A stretch of DNA of 64,000 nt from Aristolochia californica. Its lineage: Eukaryota; Streptophyta; Magnoliopsida; Piperales; Aristolochiaceae. The notes beneath the pieces are model-generated. The model did no database searches and was not told the DNA's origin. It worked only from the letters and a program-made list of their open reading frames with translations. Positions 1 through 12,169 of the stretch are shown here, piece after piece; the stretch's first letter is position 1; each line of letters starts with the position of its first letter. The position numbers and the translations under genes were made by a program. The stretch spans positions 8,810,748 through 8,874,747 of the forward strand of contig JARWKL010000006.1 in the NCBI GenBank assembly GCA_029961685.1, read 5' to 3'.

Positions 1-3000
1 ATGAAAATTTTAGGGTTTATTTATGCAAAAATTTTAAAACAACAACAAATGTAAGTAAAGAAAATTCTACCCTAATAACTTGGAATTTTATAAGAAAGAG
101 ATTTGTAATTGACCCGACACGTGTTTTAAATATGGATATGCATGCTTGAAACTAGTTAAAGAAACAAATGACCTATGGGATCCAGACCTCATGAAATTCT
201 GAAGTGAACGTCTGGTGGGATATTTACCCAAGTCAAACAAGCCATTATTATGCCCATTTACACAAACGCCGACCTAACAATCATAGATGATTGTCATGTG
301 ATTTATCGGTCAATCTCTAGTAATGGGCTATATTTTTGTAAGAAATAACTTATGGACTGGGAGTCAACACTTAGTTAGAAATCCTGCACCTCCCCCATTT
401 CCTGATGATTGCGAAACCTAATATAAAAAATTTTGAAAGAATTTGCAATCCCTAAAAGTATCAGACACTTTTTTGAATTATCTCTCGCTACATTTGTGCA
501 ATTCCAATTTAGATGTATATATTTTTCTTAAATCAAAACCTGATTTTTCACTTTTCCCTTTATCTCGAAACAAATAGATAAAAAGGCAAATCAATCACAA
601 TAAAATGAAAATTTTAGAGTTTATGTATGCAAAAATTTTAAAACAACAACAAATGTAAGTAAAGAAAATTTACTCACACACCACAAATGAAGACAAAAGT
701 ATTGATATCCAAGTTTGGGAATTCGACTCGTTCCACCCTAATAGCTTGGAGTTTTTTAAGAAAGTGTTTTTTAATTGATCCTACACATGTTTTTAATATT
801 GATATGCAGGCTTGAATCATGTTAAAGATGCAAATGACCTATGGGATCCAAACCTCATTAAATTCTCAAGTGAATGTGCGGTGGTATATTTACCCTAGTC
901 AAACAAGCCATTATTTTGCCCATTTAAAAAAAGCCAACCTAACAATCATAGATGATTTTAAAGTGATTTATCGATCAATCATGCGTAACGGTCTATATTT
1001 TCTGAATTATATATATCTACATTTGTGTATTTCCATTTTTGATTTATACTTTTTTCATATATCAATATGTGAGTTTTCAGTTTTTCCCTTTATCTCGTAA
1101 ATAGAGATAAAAAGGCAAATAGATCACAACAAAATGAAAAGTTTAGAGTTTATGAATGCAAAAAAAAAATAAAACAACAACAAATGTATGTAAAGAAAGA
1201 TCAACCCTAATAGCTTGGAATTTATAAGAAAGTGATTTCTAATTGACCCTACACATGTTTTAAATATGGATATGCATGCTCGAAACATGTTAAAGATGCA
1301 AATGACCTATGGGATCCAGATCTCATGAGATTCTAAAGTGAACGTGCGGTGGAATATTTACCCATCAAACAAGCCTTAATTATCCCGATTTTAGAAAAAA
1401 GAAGATCTAACAATCATAGATGATTGTCATGGAATTTATCGGTCAATCATGCGTAATGGTCTATATTTTTGTTAGAATAACTTATAAATTAGAAGTCAAC
1501 ACACAGTTAGAAATCCTCCCCCTCCCCCTTTTCCCGCCGATTGCAAAACCTAATATATAAAAATAACAGAGAGTTTGAAATCCCTAAAATTTAATGACAC
1601 TTTTTGGAATTATCTCTCTCAACATTTGTGCATTTCCAGCTTATATGTATACTTTTTTCTTAAATCAAAACGTTAGTTTTCACTTTTCCCTTTATCTCGA
1701 AATAAAGAGATTAAAAGGTAAATAGATTACAACAAAATGAAAATTTTAGAGTTTATATTTGCCAAAATTTTAAAACAACAACAAATGTAAGTAAAGAAAA
1801 TTTATTCACACACCACAAATGAACACAAAAGTTTTGATATCCAAATTTGGGAAATTCCACTTGTTCAACCCTTATAGCTTGCAATTTTAGAAGAAAGAGA
1901 TTTCTAATTGAACCTTCACATATTTTAAATATAGATATACATGCTTGAAACATGTTAAAGATGGAAATGACCTATGGGATCCAAACCTCATTAAATTCTC
2001 AAGTGAACGTGCGGTGGGATATTTACCTGAGTCAAACAAGTCATTATTTTGCCCATTTAAATAAAAGCTTACCAAACAATCATAGATGATTGTAATATGA
2101 TTTATCGGTCAATCATGCGTAACAGGCTATATTTTTATAAGAAATGACTTATGGATTGGGATTCAACACTCAGTTAAATATCCCTCGCCTCCCCCTTTTC
2201 CCGATGATTGCGAAACCGAATACGTAAAAACAAGAAAGAGTTTGCAATCCCTAAAAATTTTTGGAACTTTTGGAATTATCTCTCTCTACAATTGTGCATT
2301 TCCATTTTAGATGTATACTTTTTTCATAAATCAAAACTAGAGTTTTCACTTTTCCCTTTATCTCTTACAAAAAAGTCAAATAGATCACTAAAAAATGAAA
2401 ATTTTAGAGTTTATGTATGCAAAAAAATTAAAACAACAACAAATGTAAGTAAAAAAAAAATTATTCACACACCACAAATGAACACAAAAGTTTTGTTATT
2501 TAAGATTTTGAAATTCCACTAGTTTAACCCTAATTGCTTGAATTTTTTTTAGAAAGTGATTTCTAATTGTTCCTACACATGTGTCAAATATGAATATGCA
2601 TGCTTGAAATGTTAAAGATGAAATTGACTTATGGGATCCAAACCTCATTAAATTCTCAAGTGAACGTGCGGTAGTATATTTACCCTAGTCAAACAAGCCA
2701 GTATTTTGCCCATTTAAAAAAATGCTAACCTAACAATCATAGATGATTCTAAAGTGATTTCTCGGTCAATCATGCGTAACGGGATATATTTTTGTTTGAA
2801 AAGACTTGTGAATTGGGAGTCAACACTCAGTTAAAAGTCCCCTGCCTCCCCCTTTTCCCGATGATTGCGAAACCTAATATATAAAAACTAGGGAGAGTTA
2901 GCAATCCCCAAAAATTATAGAAACTTTTTGGAATTATCTCTCTGTACTTTTGTGCATTTCCATTTTAGATGTATACATTTTTCATAAATCAAAACGTGAG

Positions 3001-4040
3001 TTTTCACTTTTCCCTTTATCTCGTAAATAGAGATAAAAGGTCAAATAGATCACAACAAAATGAAAGTTTTAGAGTTTATGTATGCAAAAAAATTATAACA
3101 TCAACAAATGTAAGTAAAGAAAGTTCAACTCTATTAGCTTGGAATTTTATAAGAAAGAGATTTCAAATTGACCCTACACATGTTTTAAATATGGATATGC
3201 ATGCTTGAAACATGTTTAATATACAAATGACCTATAGGATCCAGACGTCACGAAATTCTCAAGTGAATGTGCGGTGGGATATTTACCCGAGTCAAACAAG
3301 TCATTATTTTCACCATTTACCAAAAAGCTGACCTAACAATCATAGATGATTGTCATGTGATTTATCGGTCAATCATGCATAACGGGCTATATTTTTGTGA
3401 GAAATGACTTATGGTTTGGGAGTCAACACTCAGTTAAAAATCCATCGCCTCCCCCTTTTCTTGACGATTGCGAAACCAAATACATAAAAACAAGAAAGAG
3501 TTTGCAATCCCTAAATATTTCAAGCATTTTTTGGAATTATCTCTCTCTACAATTGTGCATTTCCATTTTAGATGTATACTTTTTTCTTAAATCAAAACTT
3601 TAGTTTTCACTTTTCCCTTTATCTCCTAAATTAAAAAATAAAAAGGCAAATAGATCTCAACAAAATGAAAATTTTCGAGTTTATGTGTGCAAGAAATTTA
3701 AAACAACAACAAATGTAAGTAAAGAAATTTTATTCACACACCACAAATGAACACAAAAGTTTTGATATCATAAGTTTTGGAAATTCAACTAGTTCAACCC
3801 TAATATGTTGAAAGTTTTTAAGAAAGAGATTTTTTTTCGTTCCTACACATGTTTTAAATATGGATATGCATGCTTGAAACGTGTTAAAGATGCAAATGAC
3901 TTATGGGGTCCAAACCACATTCAATTCTCAAGTGAACGTGCAGTGGGATATTTACCAGTGTTAGGTAAGCCATTATTTTTCCCATTTACAAAAACAGTTG
4001 ACCTAACAATCACTGATGATTGTAAAGTGATTCATGCCTA
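1..4040 (+). repeat. Satellite array, domain 1: mixed A1/A2/B monomers
   Basis: Tandem satellite monomers in one orientation. Core GGATCC hexamers (or one-base variants) lie at 178, 844, 1312, 1977, 2634, 3237 and ~3907. Monomers at 178, 1312 and 3237 are the short type B: the block from the A-tract after GTAAGTAAAG to the TTCAACCC element is missing about 63 bp, and the core reads CCAGACNTCANGAAATT in place of CCAAACCTCATTAAATT. Those at 844 and 2634 are type A1 (GTATATTTACCCTAGTC after the core). That at 1977 is type A2 (ACATATTTTAAATAT and GATATACATG before the core, CATTTAAATAAAAGC after it). The order B-A1-B-A2-A1-B matches about 51.2-54.65 kb. No coding gene is visible; the short open frames (e.g. 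1753-1953 minus, 2208-2522 plus) recur in other monomers and look like by-products of the repeat. Confidence 0.95.
998..1006. other. Truncated-monomer junction (about 135 bp missing)
   Basis: The sequence passes from the GTCTATATTT element straight to GAATTATAT, skipping the CTTATGGATTGGGAGTCAAC, C-rich and CTAATATATAAAAAC blocks. The neighbouring cores at 844 and 1312 are only 468 bp apart, against about 600 bp for other A1-to-B steps. Confidence 0.8.
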
Positions 4041-6578
4041 ACAGGCTCTATTTTTGTGAGAAATGCCTTATGGATTGGGAGTCAACACTCTGTTAAAAAT
4101 CTCCTAGCTCCCCTTTTCCCGACGATTGCAAATCCTAATATAAAAAAACTAGAAAGAGTTTGTAATCCCTAAAAATTATGGACACTTTTTTGGAATTATC
4201 TTTCTCCAAAGTTGTGTTTTTCCATTTTAGATATATACATTTTCCTAATTCAAAACCTGAGTTTTCACTTTTCCTTTTATCTAGTAAACAAAGACATAAA
4301 AAGGTAAATAGATCACAACAAAATAAAAAATTTTAGAGTTTATATATGCAAAATATTTAAAACAACCAGAAATGTAACTAAAGAAAATTTATTCACACAA
4401 TACAAATGAAGACAAAAGTTTTGATATCTAATTTTGGGAAATTCCACTTGTTCAACCCTAATAGCTTGGAATTTTATAAAAAAGAGATTTCTAATTGACC
4501 CTACACTTGTTTTAAATATGAATATCCATGCATGAAACATGTTAAAGATGCAAGTCACCTATTGGATCCAAACCTCATTAAATTCTCAAGTGAACGTGTG
4601 TTGGGATATTTACCTGAGTCAAACAACCCACTATTTTGCCCATTTAAAAAAAAGCTGACCTAACAATCATACTTAACCGTCTATATTTTTGTAACAAATG
4701 ACTTATGGATTGGGAGTCAACACTCAGATAAAAATTCCCCGCCTCCCCATTTTCCCAACGATTGCGAAACCTTGTAGATAAAAACAAGAAAGAGTTTGCA
4801 ATCCCTAAAAATTACGAACACTTTTTCAAATAATAAAATTTGTGCATTTCCATTTTAGATGTGTACTTTTTTCTTATATCAAAACTTGAGTTTTCACTTT
4901 TCCCTTTATCCCGTAAAAAAAGAGATAAAAAGGCCAATAAACCACAACCAAATGAAAATTCTAGAGTTTAGGTTTGCAAAAAATTTTAAACAACAAAAAA
5001 TGTAAGTAAAGAACATTTATTCACACACTTCAATTGAACACAAAAGTTTTGATATGCAAGTCTGGCAAATTCCACTAGTTCAGCCCTAATAGCTTGGAAT
5101 TATATAAGAAAGAGATTTCTAATTGATCATACACATATTTGATCATGCTTGAAACATGTTAAAGTTGCAAATGACCAATGGGATCCAAACATCATTAAAT
5201 TCTCAAATGAACGTGCGTTGGGATATTTACCGGGTCAAACAAGCGACTATTTTGCCGATTTACAAAAACGTTGACCAAAAGATCATTGATGATTTTAAGG
5301 TGATTTATCGGTTAATCAAGTGTAAGGGGCTATATTTTTGTAAGAAATGACTTATGGATTGGGAGTCAACAATCAGTTAAAAATCCCCCGCCTCCCCCTT
5401 TTTCCGACGATTGCGAAACCTAATATATAAATACTAGAAAGAGTTTGAAATCCCTAAAAATTACGGGCACTTTTTGGAATTATCTCTCTCTACATTTTTT
5501 GCATTTCCATTTTAGATGTATACTTTTTTCTTGAATCAAAACTTGAGTTTTCACTTTTCCCTTTATCTCATAAACAAAGCGATAAAAAGGAAAATAGATA
5601 AAAAAATGAAAATTTAGAGTTGATGTATGCAAAATATTTAAAACAACAACAAATATAAGTAAATAAAATTTACTCACACACCACAAATGAACACAAAAGT
5701 TTTGATATCCAATTTTGAGAAATTCCACTAGTTCAACCCTAATTGCTTGGAATTTTATCAGAAAGAGATTTCTAATAGATCCTACTCATGGTTTTAATAT
5801 TGATATGCATGCTTGAAAGATGTTAAGTGAACGTGCGTTGGGATATTTACTCGAGTCTAACAAGCCACTATTTTGCCCATTTACAAAAAAACTGACCTAA
5901 CAATCATAGATGATTGTAAAGTGATTTATCAGTCAATCATGCATAATGGGCTATAGTTTTTTAAGAAATGACTTATGGATTGGGACTCAGCTTTCAGTTA
6001 AAAATCACTCGACTCCCCCTTTTCCCGATGATTGGGAAACCTAATATATAAAAACTAGAAAGTGTTTGCAATCCCTAAAAATTACAGATACTTTTTGTAA
6101 ATCACACTCTCTCTATATTTGTGTATTTGCATTTTAGATGTATACTAATTTTTTAAATAAAAAATTGAGTTTTTACTTTTCCCTTTATCTTGTAAAAAGA
6201 GAGATAAAAAGGCAAATAGATCACATCAAAAATAAAATTTTAGAGTCTATTTATGCAAAAAAAAATTAAAACAACATCAAATGTAAGTAACAAAAAATTA
6301 TTTAAACACCAGAAATGAACACAAAAGTTTTGATATCCTAGTTTTGGAAATTCCACTAGTTCAAACCTAATAGCTTGGAATTTTATATGAAAGAGATTTC
6401 TAATTGGTCCTACACATGTTTTAAATATGGATATGCATGCTTGAAACATGTTAAAGATGCAAATGACCTATGGGATCCAAACCTCATTAAATTCTCAAGT
6501 GAACGTGCGTTGGGATATTTACCCGAGTCAAACATGCTAGTATTTTGTCCATTTACAAAAAAGCTGACCATACAATCT
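4041..6578 (+). repeat. Satellite array, domain 2a: plain long monomers
   Basis: Long (A-type) monomers with cores at 4564, 5181, ~5825 (core deleted) and 6473. The blocks run in the usual order: dyad near the core, C-rich tract, CTAATATATAAAAAC element, CATTTCCATTTTAGATG element, TATCTC/GAGATA hairpin, ATTCACACACCACAAATGAACAC block. One copy near 4340-4420 shares the variant AAATATTTAAAACAACCAGA and a CACAATACAAATGAAGAC block with copies near 10.18 and 12.81 kb. At about 5825 the core is deleted (GATGTTAAGTGAACG), removing about 45 bp. No gene is seen; open frames of 60-82 aa are satellite frames. Confidence 0.94.
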
Positions 6579-6660
6579 GTTATGGTCCTAGGGTTAAGTA
6601 CATATGCCTTCCGCTCATAAAAAGCCGGTCTTTTGGGTAGTATTGGCTAGGTTCTTTACA
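6579..6660 (+). repeat. LTR remnant of the Ty3/gypsy fragment
   Basis: The 82 bp start TG and end CA immediately upstream of the primer-binding site, which is where the 5' LTR should end. Ty3/gypsy LTRs are normally several hundred bp, so most of this LTR is probably missing. No second copy is in the window, so its limits cannot be confirmed by pairwise comparison. Confidence 0.55.
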
Positions 6661-6663
6661 CCT

Positions 6664-6680
6664 TGGTATTAGAGCAGGTC
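6664..6680 (+). other. Primer-binding site complementary to tRNA-iMet
   Basis: TGGTATTAGAGCAGGTC lies 3 bp after the LTR-like CA end. Plant Ty1 and Ty3 elements commonly use initiator-methionine tRNA (TGGTATCAGAGC...); here one base differs (T for C). This fixes the element's orientation as plus strand. Confidence 0.75.
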
Positions 6681-6683
6681 AAT

Positions 6684-7831
6684 ATGGGAGAATATCCACC
6701 AACACCGAGTTTCTTGCTAGCTTCAGAGAAGTGATGGACGCTGAGAGAGAACAGAGTTGCGCCAGAGCAACAACAACGAGAGAGAAATCCAAAGAGTGTT
6801 TGGTTACATTGCTGGACAGTAGAGTCGCCAAACAGGTACAATTACAATTCAAAAATTTGTCTCATAGATTATATGATATAGTTGGGGGAAGAAGCCCCAA
6901 CCCACGAGATGGGTAAAGGGGCCCTACGCCCAGTCATGGGCACCAGTATGTTGGGCGCACAGAGCCTCCAGCGACAAGGGGAATTTTAGTAAGGAAGAAG
7001 GGACAATCCTGAGCTAAACTAAATTTGAATTTCCAATTTTTAAGGGATCAGAGGACCCATTGATATGGCTCTACAGATGTGAGAAATGTTTTCTCATCAA
7101 CGAACTGCAGACACTGACAAAGTGGGACTGGCCACCTTCCACATGCTCGATGAAGTGCAGCTATAGGGCCATCAGATAGAATTGGAGTATCCCGATTTGA
7201 ATTGGAAGGAATTCATGGATTTTTACTCCATCCAATTTGGGCCTCCTGCTCAAAACAATCCCCTAAGGGACTTGGTGTTGCTACTTGGAATGGGCACAGT
7301 CGAACAGTACCAAAAGGCCTTCCAAGAAAAATTGGCCAGGGCCAGCAAGGTAGTAAGAGTGAACTAGCAAGTCAGCTTGTTCACAGCGGGCTTGACAGAG
7401 GCCCTCTGCCTAGAAGTGGAGCTCCTTGCTCCGACCAATCTGGCTAGAGCAATGAATTTGGCCAGAGCACTTGAAGCCAACACACAGCACCACCATGGCG
7501 CAATTCAGACACTTCAAGTTCTCCTCAAGCTCCCAAGACAAGTCCATCTCAACCGACATTCATCAGGAAATTGAACAGGGCAGAGATGGAAGACAGAAGG
7601 TCCTGAGGCTTATGCTATAACTGTGATGAAAAATATATCTTTGGACATCAATGCCAGAAACTGTTTTGGTTAGAAGTGGATAATGATGAGGAGGAAGCTC
7701 CTGAAAGCCAAGAGCCAGTGGAAGAAAAAAAAGAAGCTGAAATTTCTCTCCATGCCATTACATGTCTACACTCCACCAAGACTATGCAACGGTGTGCCCA
7801 CGTCAATGATCAACCACTCCTCATCCTCAAA
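6684..7831 (+). pseudogene. Broken gag with start of protease (Ty3/gypsy)
   Basis: Gag-like coding is spread over three frames. About 7021-7110 carries FPIFKGSEDPLIWLYRCEK, matching the start of the retrotransposon gag domain. A frameshift follows at about 7110-7125, then an in-frame TAG at 7164-7166 where the family usually has a sense codon. The gag core continues (NWKEFMDFYSIQFGPP, about 7197-7245), has another stop at 7365-7367, and goes on to LARAMNLARALEAN near 7445-7480. A further frameshift leads to the zinc knuckle: Cys codons at 7613, 7622 and 7652 and a His codon at 7646 (CYNCDEK...GHQC). An acidic linker (DNDEEEAPESQEPVEEKKEAE) and EISLHAIT follow. The frame ends at VNDQPLLIL, immediately before the position of the protease D-S/T-G. 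With two shifts and at least two stops it cannot make a Gag protein. Family level is confident; lineage within Ty3/gypsy is not. Confidence 0.85.
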
Positions 7832-9004
7832 TGTAAAGTGATTTATCGGTCAATCATGCCTAATGAGCTATATTTTTGTAAGAAATAACTTATGAATTGG
7901 GAGTCCACACTCAGTTAAAAATCCCCCGCCTCCCCCTTTTCTCGACGATTGTGAAACCTCATATATAAAAACTAGAAAGAGTTTGCAATCCATAAAACTT
8001 ATGGACACTTTTTGGAATTATCAATATCTACATTTGTGCATTTTATTTTTTATGTATACTTTTTTCTTAAATATAAACATGAGTTTTCACTTTTCCTTTT
8101 ATCTCGTAAACAAAGAGATAAAAAGACAAATAGATTAGAAAAAAAAAGAAAATTTTAGAGTTTATGTATGCAAAAAATTTAAAACAACAACAAAAGTAAG
8201 TAAATAAAATTTATTCACACACGACAAATGAACACAAAAGTTTTCATATCCAAGTTTTGGAAATTCCACTAGTTCAACCCTAATAGCTTGTAATTTTATA
8301 AGAAATAGATTTCAAATTGATCCTACACATGTTTTAATTAAGGTTGTGCATGCTTGAAACATGTTAAAGATGCAAATGACCTATAGGATCCAAACCTCCG
8401 TAAATTCTCAAGTGAACGTGCATTAGGATATTTACCCGAGTCTAATAAGTCATTATTTTTCCCATTTACAAAAAGGCTGACTTAACAATCATAGATTATG
8501 GTAAAGTGATTTATTAGTAAATCATGCGTAATGGGCAATATTTTTGTAAGAAATGACTTAAAGATTGGGAGTCAACACTCAGTTAAAAATCCCCCACCTC
8601 CCCCTTTTTCCAACGCTTGTGACACCTAATATATAAAAACCAAAAAAAATTAGCAATCCCTAAAAATTACGAAATTTTTTGGGAATTATCTCTCTCTATA
8701 TTTGTGCATTTCCATTTTAGATGTATACTTTTTTCTTAAATCAAAACATGAGTTTTCAATTTTCCCTTTATCTCGTAAACAAAGATATAAAAAGGCCAAT
8801 CGATTTCAACAAAATGAAAATTTTAGAGTTTATGTATGCAAAAAATTTAAAACAACAACAAAAGTAAGTAAAGAAAATTTATTCATATACCACAAATGAA
8901 CACAAAAGTTTTGATATCCAAGTTTAGGAAATTCTAATAGTTCGACCCAAATAGCTCGGAATTTGATTGGAAAGAGATTTCTAATTGATCCTACACATGT
9001 TTTA

Positions 9005-9005
9005 A

Positions 9006-9055
<50 letters not shown>
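9005..9055. repeat. (AT)n microsatellite inside a monomer
   Basis: About 50 bp of nearly pure alternating TA at the place where the ordinary monomer reads TTTAAATATGGATATGCATG. The run looks like slippage growth of the short ATAT already present there. It is the only monomer in the window with it. Confidence 0.95.
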
Positions 9056-9058
<3 letters not shown>

Positions 9059-9539
9059 TGCTTGAAACATGTTCATGATGCAAATGACCTACGGGATCCA
9101 AACTTTAGTAAATTCTAAAGTGAACGTGTTGGGATATTTACCTGAGTCAAACAAGCCACTATTTTGTCCATTTACAAAAAAGCTTACTTAACAATCATAG
9201 ATGATTGTAAAGTGATTTATCGGTCAATCATGCATAACGGGCTAAATTTTTGTAAGAAATGACTTATGGATTGAGAGTCAACACTTAGTTAAAAATCCTC
9301 CGCCACCCCCTTTTCCCATCGATTGTGAAACCTAATATATAAAAAACTAGAAATTGTTTGCAATCCCTAAAAATTATGGACACTTTTAGGAATTATTTAT
9401 CTCTACATTTGTGCATTTCCATTTTAGATGTATACTTTTTTCTTCAAAGAAAACTTGAGTTTTCACTTTTCCCTTTATCTTGTAAACAAAGAGATAAAAA
9501 GGCAAAAAGATCACCACATAATGAAAATTTTAGAGTTTA

Positions 9540-10900
9540 TGTATGAAAAAATTTTAAACAACAACAAATGTAAGTAAAGAAATTTTATTCACACAATAGA
9601 AATGAACGCAAAAGTTTTTATATCCAAGTTTGGGAAATTCCACTAGTTCAACCCTAATAGCTTAGAATTTTATAAGAAAGAAATTTCTAATTGATCTTAC
9701 ACTTGCTTTAAATATGTATATGCATGCTTGAAACATATTAAAGATGCAAAGGACTTATCCGATCCAAACCTCATTAAATTCTCAAGTGAACGTGCGGTGG
9801 GATATGTACCCGAGTCAAACAAGCCATTATTTTGCCCATTTAAAAAAAAGCTGACCTAACAATCACAGATGACTATGAAGTGATTTATCTGTCAATCATG
9901 CGTAACGGGCTATATTTTGTAAGAAATGACTTATGCTCCCCCTTTTTCCTGACGATTGTGAAACCAAATATATAAAAACTAGAAAGAGTTGGCAATCACT
10001 AAAAATTTCTGGCTCTTTTTGGAATTATCACTCTCTACATTTGTGCATTTCTATTTTAGTTGTATAATTTTTTCTTAAATCAAAACCTAGGATTTCACTT
10101 TTCCTTTTATCTCGTAAACAAAGACATAAAAAGGTAAATAGATCACAACAAAATGAAAATTTTAGAGTTTATATATGCAAAATATTTAAAACAACCAGAA
10201 ATGTAAGTAATGAAAATTTATTCACACAATACAAATGAAGACAAAAGTTTTGTTATGCATGTTTGGGAAATTCCACTAGTTCAACCCTAATAGCTTAAAA
10301 TTTTATAAGAAAGATATTTCTAATTGATCTAACACATGTTTTAAATATGGATATGTATGCTTGAAGCATGTTAAAGACGCAAATGACCTATGGGATCCAA
10401 ACCTAATTAAATTCTCCAGTGAACATGCGGTGGGATATTTACCTGAGTCAAACAAGCCACTATTTTGTCCATTTGAAAATAAAAGCTGCCCAAAAAATCA
10501 TAGATGATTTTAAAGTGATTTATCGGTCAATCATGCGTAACGGGCAATATTTTTGTCAGAAATGACTTATGGAATGGGAATCAACACTCAGTTAAAAATC
10601 CCCCACCTCCCCCTTTTCCCAACGTTTACAAAACACAATATATAAAAACATGAAAGAGTTTGCAATCCATAAAAATTACTGGCACTTTTTCAAATTATCT
10701 CTCTCTACAATTGTGCATTTCCATTTTAAGTGTATAATTTTTTCATAAAACAAAACCAAAGTTTTCAGTTTTCCCTTTACCTCGTAAACAAAGAAATAAA
10801 AAGGGAACTAGATCACAACAAAATTAAAATTTTAGAGTTAATGTATGCAAAAAATTTTAAACAACAACAAATGTAAGTCAAGAAAATTTATTCACACACC
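9540..10900 (+). repeat. Segmental duplication, copy 1 (partner 12,170-13,500)
   Basis: Two monomers that share private variants with the pair about 2,628 bp downstream. These are ACACTTGCTTTAAATATG, GATATGTACCCGAGTC, CAATCACAGATGACT, a deletion that joins ACTTATG directly to CTCCC, TTTTAGT(T/C)GTATAATTTTTTC, and AAATATTTAAAACAACCAGA followed by CACAATACAAATGAAGAC. The next monomer shares CTTGAAGCATG and GGGCAATATTTTTGT. Offsets of aligned cores are 2628 and 2629 bp, i.e. four monomers. Confidence 0.85.
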
Positions 10901-12169
10901 TCAAATGAACTCAAAAGTTTTGATATCCTAGATTGGGAAATTCCACGAGTTCAACCCTAATAGAATGGTATTTTAAAAGAAAGAGATTTCTAATTGGTCC
11001 TACACATGTTTTAAATATGGATATGCATGCTTGAAATATGTTAAAGATGCAAATGACCTATGGGATCGAAACCTCATTAAATTCTCAATTGAACGTGCAG
11101 TGGGATATTTGTCCGAGTAACACAGGCCATTATTTTGCACATTTACAAGAAAGCAGACCTTACCATCATAGATATTTTTCAAGTGATTTATCGCTCAATC
11201 ATGCATAACGGGCTATATTTTTGTAGAAAATGTCTTATTGATTAGGAATGAACACTGAGTCAAAAATCCCCCGCCTCCCCCTTTTCTTGATGATTGCGAA
11301 ACCTAATATATAGAAACAAGAAAGAGTTTGCAATCCCTAAAAATCATGTGCACTTTTTCGAACTATCTCTCTCTACATTTTTGCATTTCCATTTTAGATG
11401 TATTCTTTTTTCATAAATCAAAACCTGAGTTTAAACTTTTTTGTTTATCTCGTAAACAAAAAGATAAATTGGCAAATAGATCACAACAAAATGAAAATTT
11501 TAGAGCTTATGTAAGCAAAATAATTAAAACAACAAGAAATGTAAGAAAAGAAAATTTATTCACACACTACAAATGAACACAAAAGTTTTGATATCCGAGT
11601 TTGGGAAATTCCACTAGTTCAACCCTAGTAGCATGGAATTTTAAAAGAAAGATATTTCTAATTGATCCTACACATGTTTTAAATATGGATATGCACGGTT
11701 GAAACAAGTTAAATATGCCAATGACCTATGGGATCCAAAACTCATTAAATTCGCAAGTGAACGTGCGGTGGGATATTTACCCGAGTCAAACAAACCATTA
11801 TTTTGCCCAATTACAATAAAGCTGACCTAACAATAATAGATAATTGTAAAGTGATTTATCGGTCAATCATGCGTAAGGGGCTATATTTTGTAATTATGGA
11901 TTGGAAGTCAACACTGAAATAAAAATCCCCCGCATCCCCCTTTTTCCGAGAATTGCGAAACCTAATATATAAAAACTAGAAAGAATATCCAATCTCTTAA
12001 AATTACGGACACTTTTTGGAATTATCTCTATCTACTTTTGAGCATTTCAATTTTATATGTCTAGTTTTTTCTTAAATAAAACTTGAGTTTTCACTTTTCC
12101 TTTATCTTGTAAATAAAGAGATAAAAAAGCAAGTAGATCATAACAAAATGAAAATTTTAGAGTTTATGT

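Larger units (their letters stand above)
6579..7831 (+). mobile_element. Ty3/gypsy-type LTR retrotransposon fragment (LTR piece, primer site, broken gag, start of protease)
   Basis: A GC-richer, non-satellite block. It begins TGTTATGGTCC, which may be the 5' end of an LTR. The sequence ending TTTACA at 6660 looks like an LTR 3' end, followed by a primer-binding site at 6664-6680 (TGGTATTAGAGC, one base from the plant tRNA-iMet complement). Gag-like coding follows in three frames and a CCHC-like knuckle lies near 7613-7654. The fragment stops at about 7831, just where the aspartic protease catalytic loop would be expected, and satellite resumes at TGTAAAGTGATTTATCGG. There is no 3' LTR, reverse transcriptase or integrase. 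The satellite lacks about 9-10 bp (ATAGATGAT) at the insertion, so this is not a clean insertion with target duplication. The 82-bp LTR-like piece is far shorter than usual for gypsy elements, so it is either internally deleted or not complete. Confidence 0.88.

Noticed and set aside
1753..1953. Recurring minus-strand open frame starting MFQACISIFKTCVGSIRN and similar (also at 12798, 15333, 19633, 26115, 41421, 50541, 53087 and elsewhere)
   Set aside because: It recurs because the satellite recurs. Lengths vary (60-82 aa), many monomers break it, no domain or signal for expression is seen, and it overlaps equally open frames on the plus strand.
2868..2890. TATATAAAAACTAG element as a per-monomer promoter
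   Set aside because: A TATA-like string is expected by chance in sequence this AT-rich, and no other promoter feature or transcript support is visible.
2969..3208. Recurring plus-strand frame with YTFFINQNVSFHFSLYLVN (also 49156, 51099, 58601 and others)
   Set aside because: Hydrophobic and suggestive of a membrane segment, but this comes from TTTTTTC-rich satellite sequence. It starts and stops at different places in different monomers, and substitutions do not look codon-biased by eye.
6731..6916. Open frame 61 aa inside the retroelement (MMDAEREQSCARATTT...)
   Set aside because: It lies where the gag leader or N-terminus should be but ends after 61 codons and does not connect in frame to the gag core. 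It is treated as part of the broken gag, not as a separate gene.
9005..9055. AT run as an origin or matrix-attachment signal
   Set aside because: A simple (AT)n slippage product in one monomer only; nothing else supports a function.
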